Assembly (NCBI RefSeq): GCF_900119165.1
Contig: NZ_FPJG01000006.1
Location: forward strand, 3,906,001 to 3,970,000
Source of the DNA: Amycolatopsis australiensis
GTDB lineage: Bacteria; Actinomycetota; Actinomycetes; Mycobacteriales; Pseudonocardiaceae
Reading direction: 5' to 3'
Length of the DNA: 64,000 nucleotides
The notes below the pieces were generated by a model, which saw only the letters and a list, made by a program, of their open reading frames with translations, was not told where the DNA came from and did no database searches. This document shows positions 45,612-54,550 of the stretch, piece after piece. Both the position numbers and the translations under genes were made by a program. The stretch's first letter is position 1, and each line of letters begins with the position of its first letter.

Positions 45612-48349
45612 CCCTGCCGGAACGCGAGGAAGACCTGCGCCGCCTGCGGGACGCCATCGCGGCCGCCGGGGCGGGGCAGGGTTCCGTCACCGTCGTCACC
45701 GGGCAGCTCGGCGCCGGGAAAACCGCACTGCTCAAGGAAATCCGCGACACTGCCGGCTCCGGGACACGGCTGCTCACCGCCTCGGCGAGCCGGTCCGAAC
45801 AGGACTTCGACTTCGGCGTCGCCTGCCAGCTGCTCGAACCGCTGGTCGCCGAGGCGGGTCCGGCCGATGCGGACCGGTGGTTCGCCGGCGACGCGGCCGC
45901 CGCCCGGTGGCTGTTCCCCGGCGTCGCCGGCTGGCCCGGCTGGCGCGGTGAGCAGGCCGAGGTGCTGACCACGCACGGCCTGCTGAGCCTGCTCGCCCGG
46001 ATCGCCGCCGACCGGCCGCTCGCCGTGCTCGTCGACGACCTGCAGGACGCCGACCGCCAGTCGCTGACCTGGCTGCGGCAGTGCGCGCGGCGGATCGACG
46101 AGCTGCCCTGCGCGCTCGTCGGCACCGTCCGCGAGGGCGACCCGGGCGCCGACCGGCCCGCGATCCGCGAGCTGTGGCAGCTGGCGAAGACCCGGATCCG
46201 GCCGGCGAACCTGTCCGAAGCGGGTGTCCGCGAACTGCTCGGCGGCGACGCGCGGGCCGCCGCCTGCCACGCGGCCAGCGCCGGGAATCCCTTGTACCTC
46301 ACCGAAGTCCTGCGGGACGGCCACTCGCGCGACGCCGGGCCCTCCTTGCTGCAGGAACGGCTTTCCGCGCAGCTCGCCGCGCTGCCGCCGCACGTGGGCG
46401 CCTGCGCCGAGGCGATCGCGGTGCTCGGCGAACACGCGCAGCCCTGGCTGATCGAGCACCTCACCGGCGGTGACTCGGTGGCCGTCGCGGAGGCTGTGCG
46501 GATCCTCCGGCGGCTGGGGATCCTCGGCCCGGCGTCGCCGCCGCGGTTCGCCGCGCCCGTCGTCCGGACGGCGATCGAGGCGTCGATGAGCGCGCACGAG
46601 GACCGGCGGCTGCGGGTGCGCGCGGCGACCGCGTTCCACGACGCCGGGTTCGCCGCGGAGACGGTCGCGGCCCAGCTGCTCGAACTGCCCGCGCCGTCGC
46701 CGTCGCTCTGGATGGCGGAGGAGCTGCGCACCGCCGCCGACGCGGCCACCCGGCGCGGCGAGCCCGAGACGGCCGCGCGGTACCTGCGCCGCGCCCTGCT
46801 CGACCTGCCGCCCGACTGTCCCGAACGCGGCTGGCGGCTGGTGGACCTGGCGCTCACCGAAGCCGTCTTCGACCTGCCCGCGGCGATCCGGCACCTGACG
46901 CAGGCGATCGGGCTGCTGCCGACCCCGCGCGAGCGGGCCGAGGCGGTGACCCTGCTGCCGCTGTCGGCGTTCCTGCGCCCGGAGGCGGCCGTCCTGACCG
47001 GCCGCGTCAGCCAGGCCGACACCGGCGCGCAGACCGGGCTCTGGCTGGAGGCGCGGATCCGGCTGACCCGGTGCGACGATCCCGCGTCGCTCATGAGCGC
47101 GCTCGTGCGGCTCCGCGAGCTGGGCCCGGAGCCGCCGATCCGGACGCTCGCCGAGCGCGAGCTGCTGGCGGTGCTGCTCTACGCGGCCACGCTGACCGCC
47201 GGGACGTCCGCGGACACCGTGGCGGAGCTGGCCGGCGAGCTGCTGCGCTGCGCGCCCGCGTCGTCCGCGGAACTGGCGGGTACCGCGCCGCTGCTCATCC
47301 TGGCCGCGCTCACCGCGGGCGCGATCGGCCCGACGTCGTCGTGGCTGGACAGCGCGATCGGCGAAGCGAGCGGCCGCGGACCGGTTCGGCTGGCCTCGCT
47401 GACCGGGGGCCGCGCCGCGGTGCTGGCCCACTCCGGGCAGCTCACCCGCGCCAGGGCCACGGCCGCGGAGGCGCTCGAGTTCATCGGCGGCGACCTGGCC
47501 GAGGCGTCCGCGCCGCTGGTGCTGTGCCTGGTGTCGGTCGCGGTGATCACGCGCGACGAGCGCCTGGCGGCGACGGTGCTCGGCCACTACGACGAGCCGG
47601 CGCTGGAGCGGGCCGGCCTGGCGATCCGGGCGGCGGTGCTGATGCTGCGCGGCGCGGTGACGGCGGTCGAGGACCCCCGCGGCGCGCTGGCGCGGTTCCT
47701 CGACTGCGGGGCGGTCCTGCACCGCGCGGGCTGGCGCAACCCGGCGGTGTTCCCGTGGCGCACGTGGAGCGCCTGGCTCCAGCGGCGGCTCGGCGACCAC
47801 GTCTCGGCCGCGGAGCTGATCGACGAGGAGGTCCGCTGCGCCCGGCAGTGGGGCGCACCGGTGGCGCTCGGGCGCGCGCTGCGGATCCAGGCGTCCCTGC
47901 ATTCGGGCGCCGAGGCCGACCGCATGGTGACGGAGTCGATCGCGGTCTCCCGGGCCTCGGAGGACCGGCTGGAGCAGGTGCGCGCGCTGCTGGCGGAGGG
48001 CGCGTCGCTGAGCGGCGCGGAGGCGGCCGACCGGTTCCGCGAGGCCCGCCGGCTGGCGGAGGGCTGCGGCGCACCGTGGCTCACCGGCCGGACGGCGGAG
48101 AACACGAGCGGCCCCGGCACCGGCCCGGGCCGGGCCACGGCCCCGGCGCTCAGCGAGGCGGAGGGCCGGGTGGTCGGGTACGTCCTCAACGGCCTGACCA
48201 ACGGCGAGATCGCGGCGGAGATCAACGTGAGCCGCCGCGCGGTGGAGAAGCACCTGACGAGCTGCTACCGGAAACTGGGCATTTCGGGCCGCGCGGAACT
48301 GGCCGCGGTGTTCGGCGCGTGGGGCTTCGGGTCGCGCAGCGGGGTGTAG
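45608..48349 (+). CDS. LAL-family regulator with intact ATPase
   Basis: 913 residues from a GTG overlapping the previous stop. Walker A is complete (VTGQLGAGKTALLKEI) at about residues 35-50 and Walker B is LAVLVDDLQDAD. A long helical repeat region follows; the C-terminal HTH reads LSEAEGRVVGYVLNGLTNGEIAAEINVSRRAVEKHLTSCYRKLGISG. It is the only one of the three with a standard P-loop, so it is probably the ATP-hydrolysing member if they work together (inference). It is the last gene of the operon; 220 bp of non-coding sequence separates it from a convergent response-regulator gene. Confidence 0.93.
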   Translation: MTLPEREEDLRRLRDAIAAAGAGQGSVTVVTGQLGAGKTALLKEIRDTAGSGTRLLTASASRSEQDFDFGVACQLLEPLVAEAGPADADRWFAGDAAAARWLFPGVAGWPGWRGEQAEVLTTHGLLSLLARIAADRPLAVLVDDLQDADRQSLTWLRQCARRIDELPCALVGTVREGDPGADRPAIRELWQLAKTRIRPANLSEAGVRELLGGDARAAACHAASAGNPLYLTEVLRDGHSRDAGPSLLQERLSAQLAALPPHVGACAEAIAVLGEHAQPWLIEHLTGGDSVAVAEAVRILRRLGILGPASPPRFAAPVVRTAIEASMSAHEDRRLRVRAATAFHDAGFAAETVAAQLLELPAPSPSLWMAEELRTAADAATRRGEPETAARYLRRALLDLPPDCPERGWRLVDLALTEAVFDLPAAIRHLTQAIGLLPTPRERAEAVTLLPLSAFLRPEAAVLTGRVSQADTGAQTGLWLEARIRLTRCDDPASLMSALVRLRELGPEPPIRTLAERELLAVLLYAATLTAGTSADTVAELAGELLRCAPASSAELAGTAPLLILAALTAGAIGPTSSWLDSAIGEASGRGPVRLASLTGGRAAVLAHSGQLTRARATAAEALEFIGGDLAEASAPLVLCLVSVAVITRDERLAATVLGHYDEPALERAGLAIRAAVLMLRGAVTAVEDPRGALARFLDCGAVLHRAGWRNPAVFPWRTWSAWLQRRLGDHVSAAELIDEEVRCARQWGAPVALGRALRIQASLHSGAEADRMVTESIAVSRASEDRLEQVRALLAEGASLSGAEAADRFREARRLAEGCGAPWLTGRTAENTSGPGTGPGRATAPALSEAEGRVVGYVLNGLTNGEIAAEINVSRRAVEKHLTSCYRKLGISGRAELAAVFGAWGFGSRSGV

Positions 48350-48569
48350 GTGCCGGGAAGTGCCCGGGCCGGACGGGCTTCGCGGGCGGCGCAGGCTCGC
48401 GCATGGGGCAGGTCACGCGGCGGGTGCGGGGCGGTGCCCGGTGCCGGAGCCGGGCATCGCAGGCTGAGCCGGCTCGCGCAGTGCGGTTTCGGGGCCGCGC
48501 GCCTGGGCGGCCGAACGCGCCTGGGCGGCCGAAGAGGTGCCGGGCATCCCAAGCGCAGCGCCGTCCGGG
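48350..48569. repeat. Non-coding gap with an 18-bp perfect tandem duplication
   Basis: CGCGCCTGGGCGGCCGAA occurs at 48498-48515 and again immediately at 48516-48533. TGCCGGGCATC-like words flank the pair near 48445 and 48538. The gap lies between convergent genes; no hairpin terminator stands out and no gene is seen. Confidence 0.6.
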
Positions 48570-49244
48570 TCAGCCGGAGAGACCGGCCTCGTGGGCCAGG
48601 AGCCCGGCCTGGGTGCGGTTGGCGCAGCCCAGCTTGGTCAGCATCCGGGACACGTAGCTCTTCACCGTCGCTTCGGACAGGTGCAGCTTGGCCGCGATCG
48701 CCGCGTTCGACATGCCCTCGCCCAGGCAGATCAGCATGTCCAGCTCGCGGTCGGTGAGGTCGGACGTGCGCTCGCGCGCCTCCTGTGAGCGCTCGTGCTC
48801 GCCCGCCGAGGCGGAGACCATCCGGCGGGCCGCTTCCTTCGACAGCACCGTGTGCCCGTCGGCCGCGACGCGCACCAGGCCGATCAGGTCCTCGGGCGGT
48901 GTCGACTTGAGCAGGAAGCCCGACGCCCCCGCGCGCAGGGCCTTGAGGACGTAGCTGTCCGAGTCGAACGTCGTGAGCGCCACGAGGGCGGGCGGGTCGG
49001 GCAGCTTGACGATCCGCTCGATCGCGGTCAGCCCGTCCACCCCGGGCATCCGCAGGTCCATCAGCATGACGTCGGGCCGGAAGCGTCCCGCGGCCTCGAC
49101 CGCCTCGGCGCCGTCCTGCGCCTGCCCGACGATGTCGATGTCCGCCGCGGAGGTCAGCACGGTTCGCAGGTGCGCGAGCACCATCGGCTCGTCGTCGACG
49201 ATCACCAGGCGGATCGTCTTGTCGGCGTTCGCTTCGGGGGCCAC
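48570..49244 (-). CDS. NarL/FixJ response regulator (orphan)
   Basis: About 224 residues from a GTG at 49244 (start not certain). The receiver domain has LVIVDDEP (acidic pocket), VMLMDLRMPG with the phosphorylated Asp, and the LKST lysine; the C-terminal HTH reads LTDRELDMLICLGEGMSNAAIAAKLHLSEATVKSYVSRMLTKLG. No kinase gene is adjacent. The HisKA_3 kinase at 38.5-39.8 kb is of the matching class and could be its partner, but nothing in the sequence proves it. It is divergent from the DoxX-sigma factor pair. Confidence 0.95.
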   Translation of the reverse strand: MAPEANADKTIRLVIVDDEPMVLAHLRTVLTSAADIDIVGQAQDGAEAVEAAGRFRPDVMLMDLRMPGVDGLTAIERIVKLPDPPALVALTTFDSDSYVLKALRAGASGFLLKSTPPEDLIGLVRVAADGHTVLSKEAARRMVSASAGEHERSQEARERTSDLTDRELDMLICLGEGMSNAAIAAKLHLSEATVKSYVSRMLTKLGCANRTQAGLLAHEAGLSG

Positions 49245-49302
49245 ACCCCGCAGTATCGCACTGCCGGGGAACCCGCCGCGCGCAGTGATCCCGATCATGC
49301 CG

Positions 49303-49329
49303 TGTCACAGACACCGGCCGGCCGGTGTC
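49303..49329 (+). promoter_or_regulatory. ECF41-like promoter with 20-bp palindrome
   Basis: TGTCACA (49303-49309) matches the -35 reported for ECF41 sigma factors; TGTC (49326-49329) sits 16 bp on where CGTC is expected. The spacer and -10 form a perfect palindrome GACACCGGCCGGCCGGTGTC (49310-49329). It lies 28 bp upstream of the DoxX gene, whose partner encodes an ECF41 factor. Confidence 0.6.
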
Positions 49330-49357
49330 TTGATGCCGACCGACCAAGGAGGACCTC

Positions 49358-49741
49358 GTGAACACCGCACTCTGGATCGCCGCCGGGCTGCTCGCCGCCG
49401 TCGCACTGACCGGGGGTGTCAGCAAGACGTTCGTCCCGCGGCAGAAGCTCGCCGCCACCCCCGGCGGGGCCTGGACCGGCGAACGCGGCGACGGCTTCGT
49501 CCGGACGCTCGGCGTCCTCGAGCTGCTGGCCGCCGCCGGCCTGGTGCTGCCCGCCGCCCTCGGGATCGTCCCGGTGCTGGTCCCGGTGACGGCCGCCTGC
49601 TGGGTCCTGCTCATGATCGGAGCCATGCGCACCCATCTCCGCCACGGCGAGGCGAAGTTCGCCGCCCTGAACCTGACCTACCTGGCCGTCGCCGTTTTCC
49701 TCGCCTGGGGCCGCTTCGGTCCCGCGTCCTTCACCGCGTGA
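49358..49741 (+). CDS. DoxX-like small membrane protein
   Basis: 127 residues from a GTG with AAGGAGG upstream. Four hydrophobic helices (LWIAAGLLAAVALTGGVSK, TLGVLELLAAAGLVLPAALG, IVPVLVPVTAACWVLLMIGA, FAALNLTYLAVAVFLAWG) follow the DoxX plan, with Lys-Ala-type loops between. It is the first gene of a pair with the sigma factor. Genes of ECF41 factors normally sit beside a small redox or DoxX/carboxymuconolactone decarboxylase-like gene that they control, so this is the expected target. The biochemical role is unknown. Confidence 0.88.
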   Translation: MNTALWIAAGLLAAVALTGGVSKTFVPRQKLAATPGGAWTGERGDGFVRTLGVLELLAAAGLVLPAALGIVPVLVPVTAACWVLLMIGAMRTHLRHGEAKFAALNLTYLAVAVFLAWGRFGPASFTA

Positions 49742-49761
49742 CCACGAAAGGGGATCCGGCC

Positions 49762-50646
49762 GTGACCGACCACGCGACCGAAACGTTCGTCGCCCACCGC
49801 AACCTGCTCTTCACCGTCGCCTACGAGATGCTCGGCTCGGCCGCCGACGCCGAGGACGTGCTGCAGGAAACCTGGCTGCGCTGGGCCGACGTCGACCTGG
49901 CCGAGGTGCGCGAAGAGCGCGCCTACCTCGTCCGCATCACGACGCGGCTGGCGCTCAACCGCCTGCGCACCCTGCAGCGCCGCAAGGAGGCCTACGTCGG
50001 GCCGTGGCTGCCCGAGCCGCTGCTCACCGCGCCGGACGTCGCCGAGGACGTCGAACTCGCCGAAAGCGTCTCGATGGCGCTCATGCTCGTCCTCGAGACG
50101 CTGGCGCCGACCGAGCGCGCCGTCTTCGTGCTGCGGGAGGTCTTCGACTTCGGCTACGACGAGATCGCCGCCGCCGTCGGCAAGACGCCCGCGGCCGTCC
50201 GGCAGATCGCGCACCGGGCCCGGCGGCACGTCGACGCCCGCCGCCCGCGCGAGACGGTCTCCGCCCGCGAGACCCGGGCCGCGCTCGACTCCTTCCAGCG
50301 CGCCCTCGAAACCCGGGACTTCCAGGCGCTGTTCGACGTGCTCGCCCCGGACGTCGTCCTGATGAGCGACGGCGGCGGCGTCAAGCAGGCGGCCCTGCGG
50401 CCGATCACCGGCGCGGACAAGATCGTCCGGTTCATGCTCGGCGGCATCGGCCGGACCGAAGCGAACCTCACCAGCGCCCCGACGCTCGTCAACGGCAACC
50501 CCGGGCTCGTCCTGCGCCTCGACGGCGAGCTGGACGGCGTCATGGCGGTCCGCTTCGAGGGCGGCCGCATCACCGGCCTCTACTACGTGCGCAATCCGGA
50601 GAAGCTGACCCGCGTCGGCACGGAAACCGCACTGACGCTGGGCTGA
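49762..50646 (+). CDS. ECF41-type sigma factor with SnoaL-like tail (SigJ-like)
   Basis: 294 residues from the GTG at 49762 (AAGGGG upstream), 20 bp after the DoxX stop. Sigma region 2 (HRNLLFTVAYEMLGSAADAEDVLQETWLRWADVD) and region 4 (LAPTERAVFVLREVFDFGYDEIAAAVGKTPAAVRQIAHRARRHV) are followed by a C-terminal SnoaL/NTF2-like domain bearing DGGGVKQAA and the YYVRNPEKL ending, the two signatures of the ECF41 group. In this group the tail controls sigma activity in place of an anti-sigma factor. A matching promoter precedes the operon, which suggests autoregulation. Confidence 0.95.
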   Translation: MTDHATETFVAHRNLLFTVAYEMLGSAADAEDVLQETWLRWADVDLAEVREERAYLVRITTRLALNRLRTLQRRKEAYVGPWLPEPLLTAPDVAEDVELAESVSMALMLVLETLAPTERAVFVLREVFDFGYDEIAAAVGKTPAAVRQIAHRARRHVDARRPRETVSARETRAALDSFQRALETRDFQALFDVLAPDVVLMSDGGGVKQAALRPITGADKIVRFMLGGIGRTEANLTSAPTLVNGNPGLVLRLDGELDGVMAVRFEGGRITGLYYVRNPEKLTRVGTETALTLG

Positions 50647-50796
50647 GCCGCGGGTGCCGACGCCGGACAGTAGTGCGGCGGGCGCGGCTGGTGACCGCGG
50701 AACAGGTATGGAGTCAGGTACTTGTACGGGTGCGGCGACGCGGGCCCCGGCGCAAGCTTGACCGGCCCCCGATGACCGCAGGAGGTCGGAAAACCC

Positions 50797-51252
50797 ATGG
50801 TGCAAGGCCGGTCGCGTCCCCTCCTCCGGGTCGTCGCCCCCGCGGACTCCCCGGAGCCGCGACCGGCCCCCTCCGGGCCGCGTGACCGCTACGCCGACCT
50901 CGCCGACCGGCGGCTGGCCGCCATCCTGGCCGCCGAGGACACCGCGGAGGAGCACGGCCTCAGCCCGCACACGCGCAGCACCTGCTACGTCCACCGGTGC
51001 TGGGCGCACCAGTGCGTCGGCGACCCGCTGCACGTCCTCGTCGTCACCGGCCACCGGTGGTGCCGTCGCTGCGAATGCCCGGTCGACGTCGCCGTCGACG
51101 AGACGCCGCCCGGCGCGGTGCACCTGTTCTGCCCGCGCTGCGGCCAGGCGGGTTCGGCGGCGAACCGCGAGGTTCGGCAGGCCTGCCGGACGAGCCTGGC
51201 CGCGATGCACGGCGGTGACACGCCGACGCTGTACCGCATCCCGGACGCCTGA
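50797..51252 (+). CDS. Hypothetical Cys-rich (zinc-ribbon-like) protein
   Basis: 151 residues from an ATG with GGAGG 11 nt upstream. An unordered Pro-rich N-terminus is followed by STCYVHRCWAHQC, then RWCRRCECP and FCPRCGQAG. The CxxC pairs in the second half (CRRC...CPRC) look like a zinc ribbon and the first Cys/His cluster could hold a second metal. I do not recognise a family with a known role. It stands alone between the sigma factor gene (150-bp gap) and the ATPase-LuxR gene (33-bp gap) on the same strand, so it could be co-transcribed with the latter. Confidence 0.75.
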   Translation: MVQGRSRPLLRVVAPADSPEPRPAPSGPRDRYADLADRRLAAILAAEDTAEEHGLSPHTRSTCYVHRCWAHQCVGDPLHVLVVTGHRWCRRCECPVDVAVDETPPGAVHLFCPRCGQAGSAANREVRQACRTSLAAMHGGDTPTLYRIPDA

Positions 51253-51285
51253 CCCGCGCGGGTTGCTTCCTCCGAGGGGCTCGCA

Positions 51286-53616
51286 TTGACCGGCGCGCCC
51301 GGACGTCCTTACGGTTCACGGGTGGGGAAGGCCGGCACGACGGGGGGAAAGGGCAACCTGCCCGCGGACACCACGAGCTTCGTGGGACGCAAGGCCGAGG
51401 TGGCCGAGGTCAAGCACCTGCTGACGCGGGCGCGGCTGGTCACCCTGACTGGCGTGGGCGGCGTCGGCAAGACGCGGCTGGCCGTGCAGACCGCCGCGGG
51501 CCTGGCCCGCGCGTTCCCGGACGGCGTCTGGCTGGTGGAGCTGGCCGGCCTGGACGATCCGGCGCTCGTCGCGCACACCGTGCTCGAGGCGCTCGGGGTG
51601 CACGACGAAACCGGCCGGACGCCGGCGGCGGTGCTCGCCGAGCACCTGCGGGACCGGCGGCTGCTGATCATCCTGGACAACTGCGAGCACGTCCTGGACG
51701 CCTGCGCCGCGCTGGCGCACGACCTGCTGCGCGCCGCGCCGGGCCTGCGGCTGCTGGCGACCAGCCGGGAGCGGCTCGCGCTGGCCGCCGAGCACCTCTG
51801 GCCGGTGTCGCCGCTGCCGCTGCCGGAACCGGGCCGCCCGCTGCCCGGCGGCGCGTGGCTGCAGTACCCGGCGCTGACGTTGTTCGCCGAGCGCGCGGCC
51901 GCCGTCGACCCGGGCTTCGCCGTCACCGACGCGAACCAGGAGCGCGTGGCGCAGGTGTGCCGCCTGCTGGCCGGCATCCCGCTGGCGATCGAGCTCGCCG
52001 CCGTCCGGCTGCGCGTGCTGACGCTGGCCGAGCTGGAGTCCGGGCTGGGTGACTGCTTCCGGCTGCCGGGCACGGTCAAGCGCGGCGGCGAGCCGCGGCA
52101 CCAGACGCTGCTGGCCGCCGTCGACTGGAGTTTCGCGTTGTGCAGCCCGCCCGAACGGCGGGTGTGGGCGCGCGTGTCGGTGTTCGCCGGCGGCTTCGAC
52201 CTGCCCGCGGCCGAGCGCGTCTGCGCGGGCGGCGACGTCCGGGACGTCCTGGCCGGGCTGGTGGAGAAGTCGGTGCTGATCCGGGAAGGCGAGCGGTTCC
52301 GGCTGCTGGAGCCGCTGCGGCAGTTCGGCCGGGACAAGCTGGCGGCGTCCGGGGACGCGGCGGCCGTGTCGCGGGCGATGCGCGACCACTACCTCGAGCT
52401 GGCCGTCCGCAGCGAACGGGCCTGGTTCGGCCCGGCGCAGGCGGAGGTCTTCCGGCGGACCCGCGTCGAGCACGCGAACCTGCGGGCGGCGCTGGACTAC
52501 AGCCTAACCGAGCCGGGGGAGCTGGAGACGGGCCTGCGGCTCGCGTCGACGCTGTGGTTCTACTGGGCGGGGTGCGGGGTCTTCGGCGAAGGCCGCCACT
52601 GGCTCGACCGCGCGCTGACCCTGGCCACCGAACCGGGCGCGGCACGCGCCAAGGCGTTGTGGGTCAACGGGTACGTCGCCACGTTGCAGGGCGACACCGC
52701 GGGCGCTGTCGCGATGCTGGCGGAGTGCCGGGACTACGCGCGGCGGGCCGGTGACGAGATCGCGCTGGCGTACGCGACGCACCGGCTGGGCTGCAACCTG
52801 CTGGTGGGCGACGACGTCAGGGACGCGAAGACGCTGTTCGAGGAGGCCCGGGCACGCTACCGGCAGCTGGGCGAGCTGAACAGCAACGTGATGCTGGCCG
52901 GCATCGAGCTGGCGGTGGCGTCGGTGTTCCTCGGCGACCTCGACCGCGCGGCGGAGCTGTGCGAGGAGGCGTGCGCGACGGGCGTCGCGCACGGCGAGCG
53001 GTGGGCGCACGCGTACGCGATCTTCGTCCAGGCACTGGTGGCGTTGGGCCGCGGCGACTTCGCCCGCGCGGCCGAGCACGGGCGGCACTGCCTGCGCGTC
53101 AAGCGGGAGTTCCACGACCTGCTGGGCATCGTGCTGGCGATCGAGGTGCTGGCCTGGACGGAGGCGGCCCGCGGCCGCTGGGAACCGGCGGCGACGATGC
53201 TCGGGTCGGCCCAGCCGATCTGGCAGGCGGTCGGGTTCCCGATGTTCGGCTCCCGGTTTTTCGGTGCCCCGCACGGAGAATGCGAGACGCGCACGCGCGA
53301 AGCGCTGGGCGACGGCCCGTTCGAGGCGGCCCTCCGGCGCGGCCGCGAGTTCGGCTTGGCGGAAGCGATCGCGTACGCGCTGGGCGACACGGCACCGTCA
53401 CCGGCCCCGGGCCCGGCGCGGGCGACACCGCTGACGGACCGGGAACGCGAAGTGGCATCGCTGATCGCGGACGGCCGGTCCAACCAGGAGATCGCGGACA
53501 AGCTCGTGATCTCCCGCCGCACGGCGGAAGGCCACGTGAACCGCATCCTGCGCAAGCTGGAGTTCGACTCACGAACCCAGGTCGCCGCCTGGGCGGCCCG
53601 CGTGTCGCGGCTGTGA
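51286..53616 (+). CDS. NB-ARC/TPR ATPase with C-terminal LuxR HTH
   Basis: 776 residues from a TTG with GAGGGG six bases upstream; a GTG at 51322 is an alternative. After a short lead the STAND ATPase begins at FVGRKAEVAEVKHLL, with Walker A LTGVGGVGKTRLA, Walker B LLIILDNCEHVLD, sensor LATSRERL and the PLAIELAAVRL box. A winged-helix segment (WSFALCSPPERRVWARVSVFAGGFDLPAAE) and TPR repeats follow; the C-terminus is LuxR HTH (LTDREREVASLIADGRSNQEIADKLVISRRTAEGHVNRIL). It differs from the three LALs above in belonging to the AfsR/GutR-like ATPase type. Target genes are unknown. Confidence 0.93.
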   Translation: MTGAPGRPYGSRVGKAGTTGGKGNLPADTTSFVGRKAEVAEVKHLLTRARLVTLTGVGGVGKTRLAVQTAAGLARAFPDGVWLVELAGLDDPALVAHTVLEALGVHDETGRTPAAVLAEHLRDRRLLIILDNCEHVLDACAALAHDLLRAAPGLRLLATSRERLALAAEHLWPVSPLPLPEPGRPLPGGAWLQYPALTLFAERAAAVDPGFAVTDANQERVAQVCRLLAGIPLAIELAAVRLRVLTLAELESGLGDCFRLPGTVKRGGEPRHQTLLAAVDWSFALCSPPERRVWARVSVFAGGFDLPAAERVCAGGDVRDVLAGLVEKSVLIREGERFRLLEPLRQFGRDKLAASGDAAAVSRAMRDHYLELAVRSERAWFGPAQAEVFRRTRVEHANLRAALDYSLTEPGELETGLRLASTLWFYWAGCGVFGEGRHWLDRALTLATEPGAARAKALWVNGYVATLQGDTAGAVAMLAECRDYARRAGDEIALAYATHRLGCNLLVGDDVRDAKTLFEEARARYRQLGELNSNVMLAGIELAVASVFLGDLDRAAELCEEACATGVAHGERWAHAYAIFVQALVALGRGDFARAAEHGRHCLRVKREFHDLLGIVLAIEVLAWTEAARGRWEPAATMLGSAQPIWQAVGFPMFGSRFFGAPHGECETRTREALGDGPFEAALRRGREFGLAEAIAYALGDTAPSPAPGPARATPLTDREREVASLIADGRSNQEIADKLVISRRTAEGHVNRILRKLEFDSRTQVAAWAARVSRL

Positions 53617-53650
53617 GGCCGTGCGTTGCGGCGACTCGGCAGTCACGCGC

Positions 53651-53696
53651 CCGAAGGCGGCCTTGGTTGCGTGTGACGCACCGAAGGCCGCCTTGG
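53651..53696. repeat. Two copies of CCGAAGGC[G/C]GCCTTGG
   Basis: The 16-bp words at 53651-53666 and 53681-53696 differ by one base and are 30 bp apart. Each contains an AAGGC-N-GCCTT palindrome. They fill the gap between two convergent genes and may act as a terminator or be a dispersed genomic repeat. Confidence 0.6.
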
Positions 53697-53734
53697 GGCG
53701 CGCGAGCGGCCCCGGGGCCCCGCGGCGCCCGGCG

Positions 53735-54550
53735 CTAACCGAGCCGCTCGTCCCAGTCCGTGAACGCCGCCACGAGATCGGCGCGCGCGCCGATCTCCGT
53801 CAACCGGCGCTGCTGGTCCGCGAGGTAGTACCGGTACAACGGAACCAGCCCCGCCCGCAGCTCCGGCCGGACCTCGTCCGCGGCCAGCGGGTGTCCCGCG
53901 CGGACCCGCGAGGCCAGCCGCACCAGTGACTTCGCCGGTGCGTCCGGCCGGGCCAGGTACCACTCGATCGCTTCGTCGTTGTTCGCCGCGCGGCCGGTCG
54001 GTGTCGTTCCCGAGTACAGGAACCGCACCGGGAACAGCACCGCCTTGGTGAACCACACCGGGTCCGCCAGGAGGCGCCGCGGTTCGTGGAACTCCGCCGT
54101 AACCTCCGGGGTGGCCAGCACCGCGATCGCGAACCGCGCGCTTTCCAGCAGCAGCTCCGCGGCCGGCGGCCGGGCCACCTCGGCGAGGACGTCCGCACCC
54201 AGCAGCAGCACGCCGTGGTCGGCCAGCTGGAGGCGGTCCAGCGCCGGGAACCGGCCGTCGTCGCGGCCTTCGCGCAACGCGGGCAGCGTCGCCCAGAACA
54301 CCGAAAGCTTTCGGTGCACCGGGCTCCGGCCCTGCAGCTGCTCGGTCGTCGCCGCGACCGGGGCGCCGTCGGCCCCTTCGCGCAGCACCAGCGCCACGTC
54401 GATGTCGCTGGCCGCCGGGGCGTAGCCGCCGTAGGCCAGGCTGCCCAGCAGGTACGCGCCGATCAGGTCGCCGCCCAGCGCTTCCCGGTACGCGTAGGCG
54501 GCTTCGGCGGCGATGGCCCGTGCGGCGGCCGCTGCGTCCGTCGTGGTCAT
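53735..54550 (-). CDS. Nucleotidyltransferase-fold protein (aminoglycoside adenylyltransferase-like)
   Basis: 271 residues; its ATG overlaps the stop of the HDO gene (ATGA). The catalytic signature of polymerase-beta-type nucleotidyltransferases is present: LLGSLAYGGYAPAASDIDVALVL (Gly36-Ser37, Asp49-x-Asp51). A helical C-terminal half (residues 115-271) resembles the substrate-binding part of ANT-type adenylyltransferases. It probably transfers a nucleoside monophosphate to a small molecule. As the last gene of a three-gene operon with a prenyltransferase and an oxidase it may modify or inactivate that pathway's product, including a self-protection role (inference). Confidence 0.8.
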   Translation of the reverse strand: MTTTDAAAAARAIAAEAAYAYREALGGDLIGAYLLGSLAYGGYAPAASDIDVALVLREGADGAPVAATTEQLQGRSPVHRKLSVFWATLPALREGRDDGRFPALDRLQLADHGVLLLGADVLAEVARPPAAELLLESARFAIAVLATPEVTAEFHEPRRLLADPVWFTKAVLFPVRFLYSGTTPTGRAANNDEAIEWYLARPDAPAKSLVRLASRVRAGHPLAADEVRPELRAGLVPLYRYYLADQQRRLTEIGARADLVAAFTDWDERLG

